NCBI GenBank assembly: GCA_038049695.1
Contig: CP142459.1
Span: 69,184,001 to 69,248,000 of the forward strand
Reading direction: 5' to 3'
DNA length: 64,000 nt
Origin: Cinnamomum chago
Taxonomy: Eukaryota > Streptophyta > Magnoliopsida > Laurales > Lauraceae
The first letter of the stretch is position 1. Every line of letters begins with the position of its first letter. Shown piece by piece: positions 46,961-58,268 of this stretch. The position numbers were made by a program, and so were the translations under genes. The notes beneath the pieces are model-generated. The model was not told the DNA's origin. It did no database searches and was given only the letters and a program-made list of their open reading frames with translations.

Positions 46961-48806
46961 TAGGATGATGCTACTTTCAAGACTTTTCAAATTATCACCT
47001 TAATTTCCCTTTAAGTTTTTAATTAAAAACGGTCGGACATTTAAATATATTTTTTAGCGGCTTTTCCCCTCAATTTAATTAAAAAATATAAATTATCTTT
47101 CATTAAAATAAAAGTTTCATTCACTTCATTCATCTTTTACTCATTTTGTTCACCACATATTCATAGTAATCGACTCTAATTAGTGTCTCCACTATAGTTA
47201 TTAATATCATTTTGTTTATGTTGAAATTGCCGAAAAATACAGTTTCGGCCATAGTACAGAAGCGAAATCCATGTTATAACTTTTCGGTCCGAATTTCAAA
47301 CCATTTCGACCGAAACACATGATTTTGGCATCGAAATGGCTAAAACTCGAAATTTCGTATTTGTTTAAAAAATATATCATGTCAATAAGGAAAAAAAGAA
47401 ACAAGAAGAAAAACAAGAGATGGGGACTAGTCAATTGCTAGAAAACAAAAGCGAGTTACTTGTGCTCGATCATCGTTGCCTTGATATCCCTTCATCTACT
47501 TATGCCTCGCCTCACCTCACCATTATTCTCTTCCCCTTCTACCTTTTTTCTTCTTCTTCTTCTTCCTTTCTCTTTTTTTTTTTTTTCCTCCTTTTTTATT
47601 TCATTGAGATTTATTTTGGATTTCACGGAATGAGATTGTTGGTGGACGGGTGAAGTCTTTTAAAAATGTGAAGCGAATGGTATGGGTTTGAAGCTTGGGC
47701 CTAATGCCAGCTAAAGTCTTATTGAGCACCGAGTGAGATTATTGGGATTGGGCATAAGGCTAGGCTAGAGTTGGGGTCTACTTTAGTAAAAAAATTATAA
47801 AGGCTAAGGCCTTTTTTCGTGTAGGTTTTATAATAGGGTTGAGTCACGGGCCTAGTGCCATATTTATCTTTAAAATATTATAACTATATTATTTTTTTAT
47901 TAATCACAAATATTTTATAGCTTTACTTTTTATAAATAGAACTCCGTTATATTTGGTTGAATCTTTAAAATGATCAAAAATATCAATTTGGAAGCTAGAC
48001 TAAGATGGGATTTGAAATCACAGCTATAGCCTCCATAGCGGCCGGTGACATGTATTGGTTGTCGAAATAATGTAATAACTTTAAATAAAGGATAATCCGA
48101 TCGCTTTAAAGAAGTGGAGGGAAGAGTCTCCTCAAAATACATCTACATAGCCCGGATGTCCTTATGGAAAACTTACTAAGAAGTCTAGGTCCTATTTTAA
48201 AATTTTCCGTTATATTTCTTAACTGTTTCATGTCGCTTTCTGTCTTTGCGCGTAATGGCCTGGATGACAGTTCATAGCCGCCGGTTTGGTGGGCCTACAA
48301 TGTCAAGGGTGGATTTTTAATTTGTCTCCTTTCTTTGTTTTCATCGCACTTGGATGTCAACAGTGTCTCGAACGTTTTAGGCCCACTATCAAATGGATAA
48401 AGAAATTTTTCTCTAGGGCCCACGCGAAACTTGGTTTCATAGGTATGGATAGACAGGGGATGAGAATCCAGATTCCTGGCTCCGTTATAAGTCCTCATTC
48501 TAAACTTTGAGTGAACCAATCACGATCCACATTGACAGCTGCTATCGTCATGAGATTCAAATTAAGAAAAATTTTAAGTGGTTTGTGTCTATGTAAGTGA
48601 CGTGATTGGTCCACTTGGTAAACATGCATAGAATACGATATAGAACATATATTGGTCTCCTCAAATTTGACATCAATTATCATTTTTCTCATTAATTGGA
48701 TTGACCAATTGAGGAGGCTTATTTACCTTTTTTTACCAAACAATTAATCTAACAGTAAAAAAAAATCCATGACTGATGTAAAATTTAGGATACCTTGACA
48801 TCTTAT
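46961..48806. other. Intergenic region
   Basis: AT-rich, no gene seen. At 47228-47365 there is a cluster of TTTCGGNC/GNCCGAAA words, possibly the subterminal repeats of a decayed DNA transposon. A TTC/T-rich tract is at 47545-47590. Confidence 0.4.
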
Positions 48807-49052
48807 AGCTCATTTGGTACTTTATTATATTAGTAAAAGTCAAGTAAAGCATTCATTTTTCAAATAAGGTACATCTTTTTATTTTATTTTTTTAAAAAGT
48901 GAAAAAGCAACCTCCTTTATTAGCTAAAAGACAAAAATCTTTATTTTTCTGTAAAAAGTGAAAAAAATTACATATCAAACGACTAAAAATAAAATACTAG
49001 CGTAACCTCATTACTAAATTTTGTTTTACATATAACATTACCAAACGGACCC
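48807..49052. mobile_element. Tourist-like MITE copy
   Basis: Starts agctcatttggtac...agtaaaagtcaagtaaagc and ends cattaccaaacggaccc; matches the copies at 13280 and 50874. No ORF. Confidence 0.65.
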
Positions 49053-49054
49053 TT

Positions 49055-49352
49055 TCCGTTTCTTTATCAGAATTTTAAGAATTTTTGTTTTGAAGAATTT
49101 CAAATCCTCTAAAAGTTGTCCTCTTAGGTGGAATTCTGAATCCCTTCTTTTTATGGAGGATTTGAAATTCCAACAAATGGTATAAAGTTGAATTCCAAGA
49201 ATTCCAGAAGGTATTTTCGTTGGTCGGAATTTAAAACTCTAATAAAAGAAATACAACATTTCAAATGTCAAGAGACAAAATATCACATCATATAAAAAAA
49301 AAAAAAAACCTACCTCTCAAATTCTAGACATAAATTCGGATAAAGAAACAGA
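49055..49352. mobile_element. MITE family 2, copy A
   Basis: Terminal inverted repeats TCCGTTTCTTTATCAG and (reversed) TCTGTTTCTTTATCCG. The internal sequence (cttaggtggaatt, acaacatttcaaa, cacatcatataaaaaa) matches copy B at 52906-53200. It directly abuts the preceding Tourist-like copy. Confidence 0.7.
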
Positions 49353-50223
49353 GTAACTCTAGTCATCTATTTTGAACTTTTCATATTTTAGTTGTTGGAC
49401 TCCACTCCTATTTTCATACCTAAGCATCCGGATTCACACGGAGATGTTAATACAGGTCAGGTCACATCAATTCCCCAAGGGGAACAAAAAGGTTTAAAAG
49501 ATGGTGTGATTTCTGGGGTTGGAAAAACACGTGGGCGAGACAATTCTCGGTTTTGACTTGCAGTTTTTATGCGTAAAGTGCCATGGAAAGTTTTGGTGGA
49601 GAATCTAGAAAGGGAGGTTTAGACCAGAAAGACAAAGAGGAAGATAACGGGTCGGGTTCAGGTCGGGTCTGTTCTGTACCTGGGCTTGAACCAGAATTGC
49701 GTCATACGAAAGTGACCCCACTTGACTACAAATTGCAGGCCATTGGACCCGCACCCATATCCCAAAGCAAATTAATGCCTTGATCTATACCCAAAGAGAG
49801 ACCCAATACATATGTAGTTAAAACCTGGATCCGAATCCAAATCAAGACCCAATGCATTTGTAGTTATGTGGCAAACTGAATATATTTAAGATACGTTTGT
49901 TAACTTAAGATATGTCAATAGAAGGTTCTCATGTTTAAGCATGGTCAAGTAATGAAAAGGCATTTTGTACTGTTGATTTTAGGGTATCAAGGTTTAATGA
50001 TTTTAAATGCATCTTTATAAATGACTCAATCCAATGGTTGTTAATGTTGTTTAAATGGTAATTTGATAGGGGTGCCAAGCTATGCATGTGTAAGATAATC
50101 TGAATTTACATAAGTATTCGCAAGTGCAACCTACATGTGAGAGAATAGTAAACTGCTATATTTCTACACTAGCCTATCAGCATATATTCCGCGCCTTAGT
50201 ACACTTCTTCTATTGTCCTGTAA
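49353..50223. other. Intergenic region
   Basis: A 66-codon frame at 49583-49783 (MESFGGESRKGGLDQKDKEE...) has no recognised similarity and no splice context. I see nothing else. Confidence 0.4.
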
Positions 50224-50390
50224 GACATATTTAGATGAGTGGTGAATTGAATTAACATAAGGTAAAGCCTTCATTATCCAAACAAGAAAAGAATCTTCTT
50301 CTCTACTAAATGATAAAAAAAGATCATCATAAAAAGTTAAAAAAAAGATTCCTATCAGACAATTCAATTCACTACTCATCTAAACACGTC
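50224..50390. mobile_element. Short Tourist-like MITE
   Basis: Inverted ends tagatgagtggtgaattga (near 50232) and tcaattcactactcatcta (near 50363-50382) differ by one base. The inner aaggtaaagccttcattatc matches the MITE at 52366. Length 167 bp. Confidence 0.7.
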
Positions 50391-50873
50391 CAAGTTGATC
50401 ACTGGCACACTGGATGAGAAGCAATGCCTCTTGCCACTATGGCACCTCGTGCTTCTCTACACTCTACAATGTTTGTTGTCATTTATTCCTTAAATTTGTT
50501 TCATGCTGTGAGTGTAAATAATTAAAATATTTTTTAAAAATTGACCAAGTCTTGCCCAAGTTTGTTCCTACTCTTGGCCATCATCTAGGTCTTGACCAAG
50601 TTACCCCAAGACCATCCAAAGCTTATCGAAGGCAGAGTTTCTCACCGACTCTCAATTTTTCTTCTACCCATTCAAGTGACTCGGCATAGTTTAACATCAA
50701 ATCAAGTTACAAAATTAGGAGAAGAAATCTAAATTGACAGAATAGGCTTATCCGAAAGGCATCATTAATTCAAAATCTAGCTTTAATAAAACAAAACACC
50801 TCAATCATTATTTTATGGTGCAATCTTACTTGTTGATTTCTGGGGGAGGTATCATCCGGAAGACTTTTTAATA

Positions 50874-51168
50874 TGGGCTAGTTTGGTAATTTATAAACAT
50901 AGTAAAAGTAAAGTAAAACTTATCACATCAAAAACACTTTAACTCAAAACTCCCTCCATCTTTAAAAAAAAAAAAAAAAGAATAAAAACGCAATCACCTT
51001 TATTCACTAAAATGCAAAAAAAACTTTATTTTCTCATTCAAAAAGTCAAAAAAACTCATAACAACAACTAAAAATAAAATATCGTCATAACTCATTTATA
51101 TATATATTTTTTAAATCAACCTTACCTTAACTTGACTCTATTAATAATAGAGTTGCCAAACTAGCCCA
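50874..51168. mobile_element. Tourist-like MITE copy
   Basis: Terminal inverted repeats TGGGCTAGTTTGG and CCAAACTAGCCCA bound 295 bp that share internal words (agtaaaagtaaagtaaaac, ctttattcactaaaatgc, caactaaaaataaaatatcg) with the other copies. TAA-like bases flank both ends, slightly altered on the left. Confidence 0.75.
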
Positions 51169-52365
51169 TTAATAAGAAAATAAATCCATCCATAGGAATG
51201 AATGTAGCAGAGGTCAAGGAAAAGATGAGGAAATTAACCAGTAATGAGTGAGAAATACAAAAATATTGGGTGGGTCTGATATCAACCGTCTAATCATTGG
51301 TTTTAATAAATGGCCTTTCTTTCAGTTGTTGAGTTTGACGGTTGTGTTACTTCCTTTCTTAAGCATCTGATAATATTGAAATGATAGTCAACACGTCAAA
51401 CGTATTACTTGAATGGGTGATTCACAAATCACATAGTATGATTTATATTTAATAGGTCGATGGGGCCCATTTATCCGCTACATAAAACCATGCACATGCA
51501 TGTCGGGCAAATCACCTTTGTTAAATGATAACACCTTGAAGTTATAGGCTCTAAAAATATTTAATAAGTGGAACTTTGGTTGACTCAATCTAACAAAGAG
51601 CATCAGCTTTGATCAAGCTGAATTGGACCGTCTTCAATAAAAAGGGTTGGGTGATGAAGGGGTTCGATGGACTATAAGTGGACCCCATCACTTTTCATAG
51701 TATCTATTTATTTATTTCCCCAGATCGGGTCGGTGATATAGTACTTGTGGGACAACCTAACTACCCACCCAAGTATTGATTCTTGAACACTTACGTGGAT
51801 AAGACGCTCGTACCACTGGGGTGTCTCGCATTTCTCATTATATCGTTGTTTTTAGATTTCTTATGAAGTTGATGAATAATACTATGGATGCTCACCATAT
51901 GGTGGGGTCCGTCCTTTGGTGGACCAAGAATGTCCAGGTTAAGCCTCCCTCCATATAAAGAGGCACCCACGAATCCACTAATGTGACCCGAACCATATTA
52001 AGAAATTGAGCTTCTAGGCTGACCTTTATTTATTGTTGTTGTGCTTCTTTCTTTTTAACAGACTAGATTTGATGAATGGGGGTTGGGTTTAGGTCAAGGT
52101 CAAATCCGTTCTTTTTATTCAAATCCATTAACCTAATTAACTGTATTATGATGATCCGTGGACTTAACCTTAAGCGACCTATAAAATGAAGATTTGGGTT
52201 GACCTTTTTAACTTTTGTATTAAATTTAAGTTGATATTTTTAATCTAATCTATAAATGTTGTTTTTATTTGGGTTGAGCCAATATATGCCCTCCATAATC
52301 TTTAACCATCCTGACTGCCTCCACAATCTTTAACCATCCTGACTCACCCTTGTTGTCTTACCTAA
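51169..52365. other. Intergenic region
   Basis: No gene or intact repeat recognised. Contains an imperfect 27-bp direct repeat near 52290-52345 (cctccacaatctttaaccatcctgact-type). Confidence 0.4.
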
Positions 52366-52678
52366 GGGCGTGTTTGGATGTGTGGTGAGGTGAAGTGAGG
52401 TAAAGCCTCCATTATCCAGACAAAAAAAGACAATGGGTCATACCAAAAGTAAACAATTTCAAAATTCCCTTCATCTTTTAAAAATAAAAAATAAAAAAAA
52501 CAACATCATTTCTTCACTAAAAGACAAAAAAACTTCACTTTTATATACAAAAAGTCAAAAGGATTCCATACCGAACAACTAAAAACAAAACACCATCATA
52601 GCACCTTATATTTTATTATCTCTTGATTTGATACTTGACCTCACCATATTTTAATTCACCGTACATCCAAACATGCCC
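52366..52678. mobile_element. Intact Tourist-like MITE with TAA target duplication
   Basis: The 313-bp element has terminal inverted repeats GGGCGTGTTTGGATG and CATCCAAACATGCCC. It is flanked by TAA at 52363-52365 and 52679-52681. These are the hallmarks of PIF/Harbinger-derived Tourist MITEs. AT-rich, no ORF; it would depend on a transposase encoded elsewhere. Confidence 0.88.
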
Positions 52679-52905
52679 TAATAGTCCTCGGCGGCTTGGA
52701 GGTTGTAAGTCTTTAAATTGAAACTCCGGTTGGTGAAGATGGGTAAATGAATGGGGCAGTTGACAACAGTGACCTCTTAGCCATATCATTGACCTCTTAG
52801 CCATATCATTATATCTTCAGTGTCTGCTGAAGAAGGGCAGGAGTTTTTATTTTTTGACTTTGAACCTTCAAGTGACGTTTTTAAGATACTGTAGACTAAA
52901 AAGGG

Positions 52906-53200
52906 TCCGTTTCTTTAAGAGAGCTCCAAGAATTTATGTATAGGAGAATTTTAAATTCTCCCAAAGCTGTTCTTTTAGGTGGAATTTCAAATTTCTTATT
53001 TTTATGGAGAATTTAAAATATTAACAAATTATATAGAGAGTGGAATTTCAAGAATTCCAAACGGTCTTTTGGGTGGTTGGAACTTGAAACTATGATGGAA
53101 GAAACACAACATTTCAAAAGCCAAGGAATAAGATGTCAGATCATATAAAAAAAAACTCCAACCTTCCAAATTCTAGTCATAAATTCCGGTAAAAAAACAG
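52906..53200. mobile_element. MITE family 2, copy B
   Basis: Starts tccgtttctttaagag and ends aaattccggtaaaaaaacag. It shares the internal words ttttaggtggaatt, acaacatttcaaaa and agatcatataaaaaaaa with copy A at 49055-49352. Confidence 0.7.
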
Positions 53201-54249
53201 GCCCACGTTACGTTTTTTATTTCTAGGGGCTCACAACTCAAGCCATTGGTCTAAACTCAAGCTAAATTAAAATATCTCAGGTTTATAATTTGTGATATCG
53301 AATTTGCCCGTGATAGGTACAAATTGGGTCAAATTTGGGAGGGTCTTGCATTTTTTAAACATTAAAGTAATTACAATTTTTTACTCTGGTAAATATTCAA
53401 ATTTACAATCTAACACTTGAATTTTATAAACAATGTACTAGTGTCAAGGTTTTATGTGTGAAATCTAAATAATATGCTAATAATCACCAATGGGATTAGA
53501 TAAATAGGAGGCAACTAAACCCAAATTGAACTCGACTTAGAGTCTAAAACCTATATATACATATATGCTCATGCCTAGGGGTGTAAAAAAAAACCGAATA
53601 ACCGTCTAACCGAACCGAACCGAACCGCGGTTAATAACCGTAGTTCAAGGTTCGGTTACGGTTACGGTTATTGAACTCCAAAAACCGCACCCTACTGTTC
53701 GGTTACGGTTTTCTGTATTAATTCACGGTTATTAACCGAACCGAACCGTAACATACGGTTCGGTTAACCGCATACGGTTAACCGTACCATTATACTAATA
53801 TAAGAAAAATTAAATGGCCTAGATGTAATTCTGAAGTTATGTGAAGCACTTAAGCCAAATAGACAGTTATTTGTTTTTTCTTTTATGGGATCATCCTAAT
53901 AGATATATTTTGTCATTAATCTTTAAAGGTAATCAAGATTAATATTTTCATACACATTTTGAAAATTGGGCCACTCGAAGAAGCCTGTACAGTCTTTCAT
54001 AGAATTACCTAGAAGTGAAGGTTAGCCTGATGAAGATGCTAGTTGGGAGCTTATAACAGCTTCAGTGCACGTGATGAAATCATTTTCTGTGTAATCACTG
54101 AAGCCATAAAGGGTTTGTTTCATACTACATAGTTCCTGTAGAATGATACAGGAAAGTTAGTATAGTTTTTGTGCATGAAATTTACTGATATTGTGTAGGA
54201 CTTTGGGATTTTTTTTCCCAGCTGGTAAAGAGGTTCTTGATATTAACAG

Positions 54250-54378
54250 CTTGCTCGGAGAACCAATGGTGATCCATGCCTTCCTGGGAGGATATCTGCG
54301 TACCTCAACAAGCCTCAAGTGCAAAAGGCTCTTCATGCCAATACAACAGGGCTTCCATTTCTTTGGGACTTCTGCGGA
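54250..54378 (+). pseudogene. Captured serine carboxypeptidase-like exon
   Basis: After an AACAG acceptor, 43 open codons read LARRTNGDPCLPGRISAYLN followed by KPQVQKALHANTTGLPFLWD and FCG, then a GT. The DPC...YLN-P-VQKALHAN-T-x-LP-x-W-x-x-C pattern is the conserved segment of plant serine carboxypeptidase-like proteins upstream of the catalytic Asp. The catalytic Ser, Asp and His regions are not present. The exon sits wholly inside the hAT-like element and is not expected to make an enzyme. Confidence 0.8.
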
Positions 54379-54379
54379 G

Positions 54380-54407
<28 letters not shown>
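54380..54407. repeat. (CT)n microsatellite
   Basis: Uninterrupted CT dinucleotides immediately after the captured exon's donor-like GT, inside the hAT-like element. Confidence 0.9.
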
Positions 54408-54411
<4 letters not shown>

Positions 54412-54938
54412 GTGTGTGTTGTCACTGGCCTTTCAAGGATAAATCTACTGAATAGTGTCTTACACATCAATTTAAGCTTGATGCAAGACTAGTCTTTACT
54501 TTCAGGCTTGACAAATATGAGGGAGGCTCATGCCTAGGTTTATGGTCAAAGTCTCAAACGCCACATTATGCCCATGGCCACGAAGTTTATTCCTATTGGT
54601 TCAAATCCAGGCCTGAGATTGACCCATTTGGATGGCTCTACTTGATTGAATGTAATAAATTAGGCCATCTTTGAACCCATCTCATCCCAATGTCACCCAA
54701 GTGAGCCTACTTTAAAGCACAAAAAAAAGTGGCTAAGGAATAGCAATGAAGATTTTTTTCCACGGTTATTAACCGTAACCGAACCGTTTCATACGGTTAA
54801 CAACGGTTCGGTTTTCCACGGTTTTTGTGGATACGGTTACGGTTACGGTTTTGAAAAATAGAAAACCGCAGTTACGGTTCGGTTAACGATTTTCCCAATA
54901 TAAACGGTTAACCGAACCGTTACACCCCTACTCATGCC

Positions 54939-56939
54939 TGTCCAACCTACTACCAAACGTGCCCTTAATCACGATGCTGGACACATTGCCATCCCTATAT
55001 AGGATCATCCAATGCTTGTTATAGTAAACTGATAAGTTCGGTGTTGTTATTTATTTGTAAGGTAATAGTATTCAGACATACTTTCTGGAGTTTCTCACCA
55101 TGAACAATGTCCAGGATTGATCCCTAGTTATGCCCTTGGAATGGAGGTGCCTCACCGACTGAGTAGTCCTCTTAACAAATAAAACAAGCAGAAGTCCCTT
55201 TATTTTCAGCATGAATATGGATTCCCTATGCCAGAATCATAATTCCATCACTATGACCGGGACTCTTTAATCTAGGAGCCGAACCGTCCGTCGGTCCATG
55301 TGGATTTCCCCTTAATCTAGACTGGTCAAATTATGCTGCCCAACATACTGTTCTAAGCCAAAATTCAATCCAATCGAAATTGGACCTGGCATTGACTTAT
55401 GATTTTAGTCAAGATCTCAACAACCCCACTATTCTTACCAGAAACACTTGTTGCATGTGACTTAGTTATGAGTTAGTGAATTTATTAGGGAGTTGGAGCT
55501 GCACGGATCCAGATGTATGCTTTTGTGTGTGTGTGTGTGTGGTGAGCCATGAATTGCGAGGGTTCACCATGGATCAACTCTATTGGCCTCAGCACAATCA
55601 AAATATTTGGTCACTAATTAAGGACACCACTTGTGGAAGCTGGAAGCCTAGAACAGGCATAGGCTTGATTTGCATAAAACTGATCAGCCTTGAAAGGGGC
55701 TCATATGACCTTCTAAAGTCTAAAATGCCCTAAATTCATTGAGAAGGATTTTATTAGGTCTATTTTTCAGAATTTCGAAGGGTTTTTCTTTTTTTTTTTC
55801 AATGCAACCATCGATTAACCCGTCGTTATGGGTCTTAAACTGTGTTTTGAAACCATGATCTTGATTGACTGGGCTCACCTGAACTGAATTTTTCATTGGA
55901 TGACCATGCTGATTGGATGAAAGCCTGATGACGTCTTAATGGGTGGGCCCATGTTCTAGACAATTGGACTATGACATTATCATCTTGGTCTGACCCAACC
56001 TAGCCTAATTGAAACTAGGATGGTCAATGTAGAAACTTTAGCCCAGACTCACTGAACCCAATTCAGGCCTAATAAGAATTGGGTCGCCTGAATATAAGAC
56101 CAGGTCCCCATAGACCTGTATAAGTTTTGTGAAAGGCCTGCACTAACAAATGCCCTTGTTTGAATTGAGATTACACCATCTTCTAATTTGATGTGAATAA
56201 TTACTTTTGTCACAGTGCTTTGTTCGGACCCAAGCTCAAGCCCAAATTCATTCAATGCCAATATGTACTTTGCGCCTTTGTTTGATCTAAAAACGCCTGA
56301 GTTCCATAAAAAGCCCAGATCGAACTGCTTCAGTTTTATCCAACCCAAGCGTAAGTCCAATGGTATAATCCAATACGCGCCTCAGGGCCTAAACTAAAGA
56401 CCCATTGAGTGTTATCCAACTTGGCCTGCAGATCTGGGTTGTTGTGAAAGACTTGGCAGAAAGACCCAAAACTTAACTATATTTGGTCCTATAATTCAAT
56501 GGTTCTCCAATCCTCCACGGCATATTGTTGTTTTTAAAGATATATAGTGTTGTGTGTGTGCATGTGGAGGTGCGAAACCTGCGATCGAACATTCATGTCA
56601 CATAAGAGAGAGATGAAGAATTTAAGTGGTATGAAAATTTGGGCAAATTGACAGCTATAGAGTGAGTGATCCGGAGAACACTCACAGAGTCGTTAACGGA
56701 ATGTCAGAGTTCGAAGTGGAGAATTTTGACGAGATTGCTGATTCAACATGTCAAAATGTTAAAGAGATTGCATACTGGTCATCGATGTATGGAAAGGAAT
56801 TGCCGATTATTTCCTGGTGGCTCGAGTTTTATGGAATCCAAACTAAGTTGGAGATTGTTGGGTTTATATCTTGTATTCTAGGTTTATTGTAATAGTCTAT
56901 TGGACCGGGTTCAGTTTCAAAGGTATTTTGATCATTATA
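54939..56939. other. Intergenic region
   Basis: No gene recognised. A (GT)n run is near 55524-55541. Short frames at 55476-55733 and 56662-56892 lack recognised similarity. Confidence 0.4.
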
Positions 56940-56945
56940 CCAGAG

Positions 56946-57087
56946 CTGGTGAAAACTCCAAAAGACCAAAAGACTGTAGGTTGCAAATGGGTCTTCAAGA
57001 AAAAGGAAGAAACTCCACAGGTGGAAGATGATAGGCTCAAAGCATGACTGATCGCAAAAGGTTATACTCATATGGAGGGCGTTAATA
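56946..57087 (+). pseudogene. Ty1/copia reverse-transcriptase relic
   Basis: The frame reads LVKTPKDQKTVGCKWVFKKK ... LKA-stop-LIAKGYTHMEGVN. This is the start of the copia reverse transcriptase (P-x-x-x-K-x-x-G-CKWVFK ... KARLVAKGY), with TGA at 57045-57047 replacing the usual Arg codon. No other domains of this element remain. Confidence 0.8.
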
Positions 57088-57327
57088 TCTGTGTCTATGG
57101 TGTGTTTGATTGTTCTCTCTAACGTGTTTTTTAGGCTCTAGATCACAGCATATACAAAATTGTAGAGTTTGTAGGACTCACTGACTTGCGAGACACAATA
57201 TCTAACCATAAAAAGTTATTAGGCATTGTCAACTATACGATTTAAAGGTCATTAAATGAAAAATAGGCATCTTTATTTTACGCATACCAACATAAGCACA
57301 AAATGAATGTAACTGATAATGTTGAGG

Positions 57328-57640
57328 TAAATGTGTGGTAAAATCAGAAAAGATAAATTTAGAAATGAGTGTTTTTCAGAGGATTTAGCGGTAAAAGAAA
57401 TATGGGATAAAACTAGATAAATCCATTTGAAATGGTTTAAGTTTGATGCAATTAAGAAGTAGGTCTGAGTATCTTGGTTGATGTCCTACCAAGGAGAAAT
57501 GATAGGGTCAAGAAGAGGTGATAGTAATAAAAATAAAAAAACGTGCAATTTATCTAAAGATTTTGTTTGATAGATCGAAATGGAGAAATATAACTTATGC
57601 AGCCGAATCCAACCCAACGTAATTGGGATGAAGATGATTC
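57328..57640 (+). pseudogene. Decayed RTE-type LINE 3' end
   Basis: Frame-shifted pieces resemble the C-terminal tail of plant RTE LINE reverse transcriptases: MCGKIRKDKFRNECFSEDLA near 57331, then L-x-WFK. Near the end, a D-R-S-K-W-R-N-like stretch precedes a region resembling the ADP-x-x-LG end. Several stops are present. Confidence 0.6.
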
Positions 57641-57789
57641 ATCGCCATAGATTTGAGTCGTGAAACAATCTAATCAACCTGGCTCATTTACAAAGCCGTT
57701 TTCATTGGTAGGAAAGTGGGCCCAACAAAGTCAAGCCGAGGCTGCAGAGGATCCGGATCCACATTCAAGCTGTCTCGCGTGCAACGCAC

Positions 57790-58268
57790 GTGCGAGGGAA
57801 GAAAGTCGCGCTTTATCGGTTTTCCGTTTCTCCTTCCATAGGGTTTCCCGGCAAAACCCTTTCAGCTACGCCTCTTCTCCCCCCTCCGTTGATCTTTCTC
57901 ATTCTCTCTCTCCTTCGATTCCAGTTCCCCAAAACCAAACTCTTTTCTTCGAATGCTAATCGTCGAAGGGTTTTTTGTTTGGAGTTTGAAAAATCAAGAA
58001 TCGAGATCGGAAGGTATGCATATTTTCTGTTTTGGTTTGGGATCACACGTAAAGTTTCCCTATTAGTCCCTGCGCAGTCTCTAATATCGCGTTTGGATGT
58101 ACCCCAGATCGCGATTGGATTTCTTATTGTTGACCATCTGCTTCTCTGCTCCTTTTCTAGTAGGACCCACCCCATTTTTTAAAAAAAAACTGACTGTTCT
58201 TGTGTTTGTAGGTGTTGTTTCTCTATCTAGGTTAAGGTCTGGGAGCAGTATCCAATCATTGAATCATG
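57790..58268 (+). other. Probable 5' end of a gene: leader exon, intron, and ATG at an exon end
   Basis: GC-richer, pyrimidine-rich sequence up to 58013 ends at a donor (cggaag|gtatgc). An acceptor TTTGTAG at 58211 opens a second short exon ending at ATG 58266-58268, which is directly followed by gtgagt. The start codon would therefore be the only codon in its exon. No confident next exon could be found before the LINE at 59518. The gene may continue beyond the window or be broken by the insertions. Confidence 0.45.

Larger units (their letters stand above)
53576..54930. mobile_element. Non-autonomous hAT-like transposon carrying a gene fragment
   Basis: The 1355-bp element has terminal inverted repeats TAGGGGTGTAA and TTACACCCCTA. 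It is flanked by the 8-bp direct repeat ctcatgcc at 53568-53575 and 54931-54938, as expected for the hAT superfamily. Both ends (about 53590-53790 and 54760-54920) are packed with CGGTT/AACCG words in both orientations, typical of subterminal transposase-binding repeats. No transposase is encoded. The interior contains a serine carboxypeptidase-like exon at 54250-54378 and a (CT)n run, so host gene sequence appears to have been captured. Confidence 0.9.

Noticed and set aside
56662..56892. 76-codon ORF upstream of the copia relic
   Set aside because: No similarity recognised and it begins with a non-ATG start; probably chance within decayed repeat sequence.
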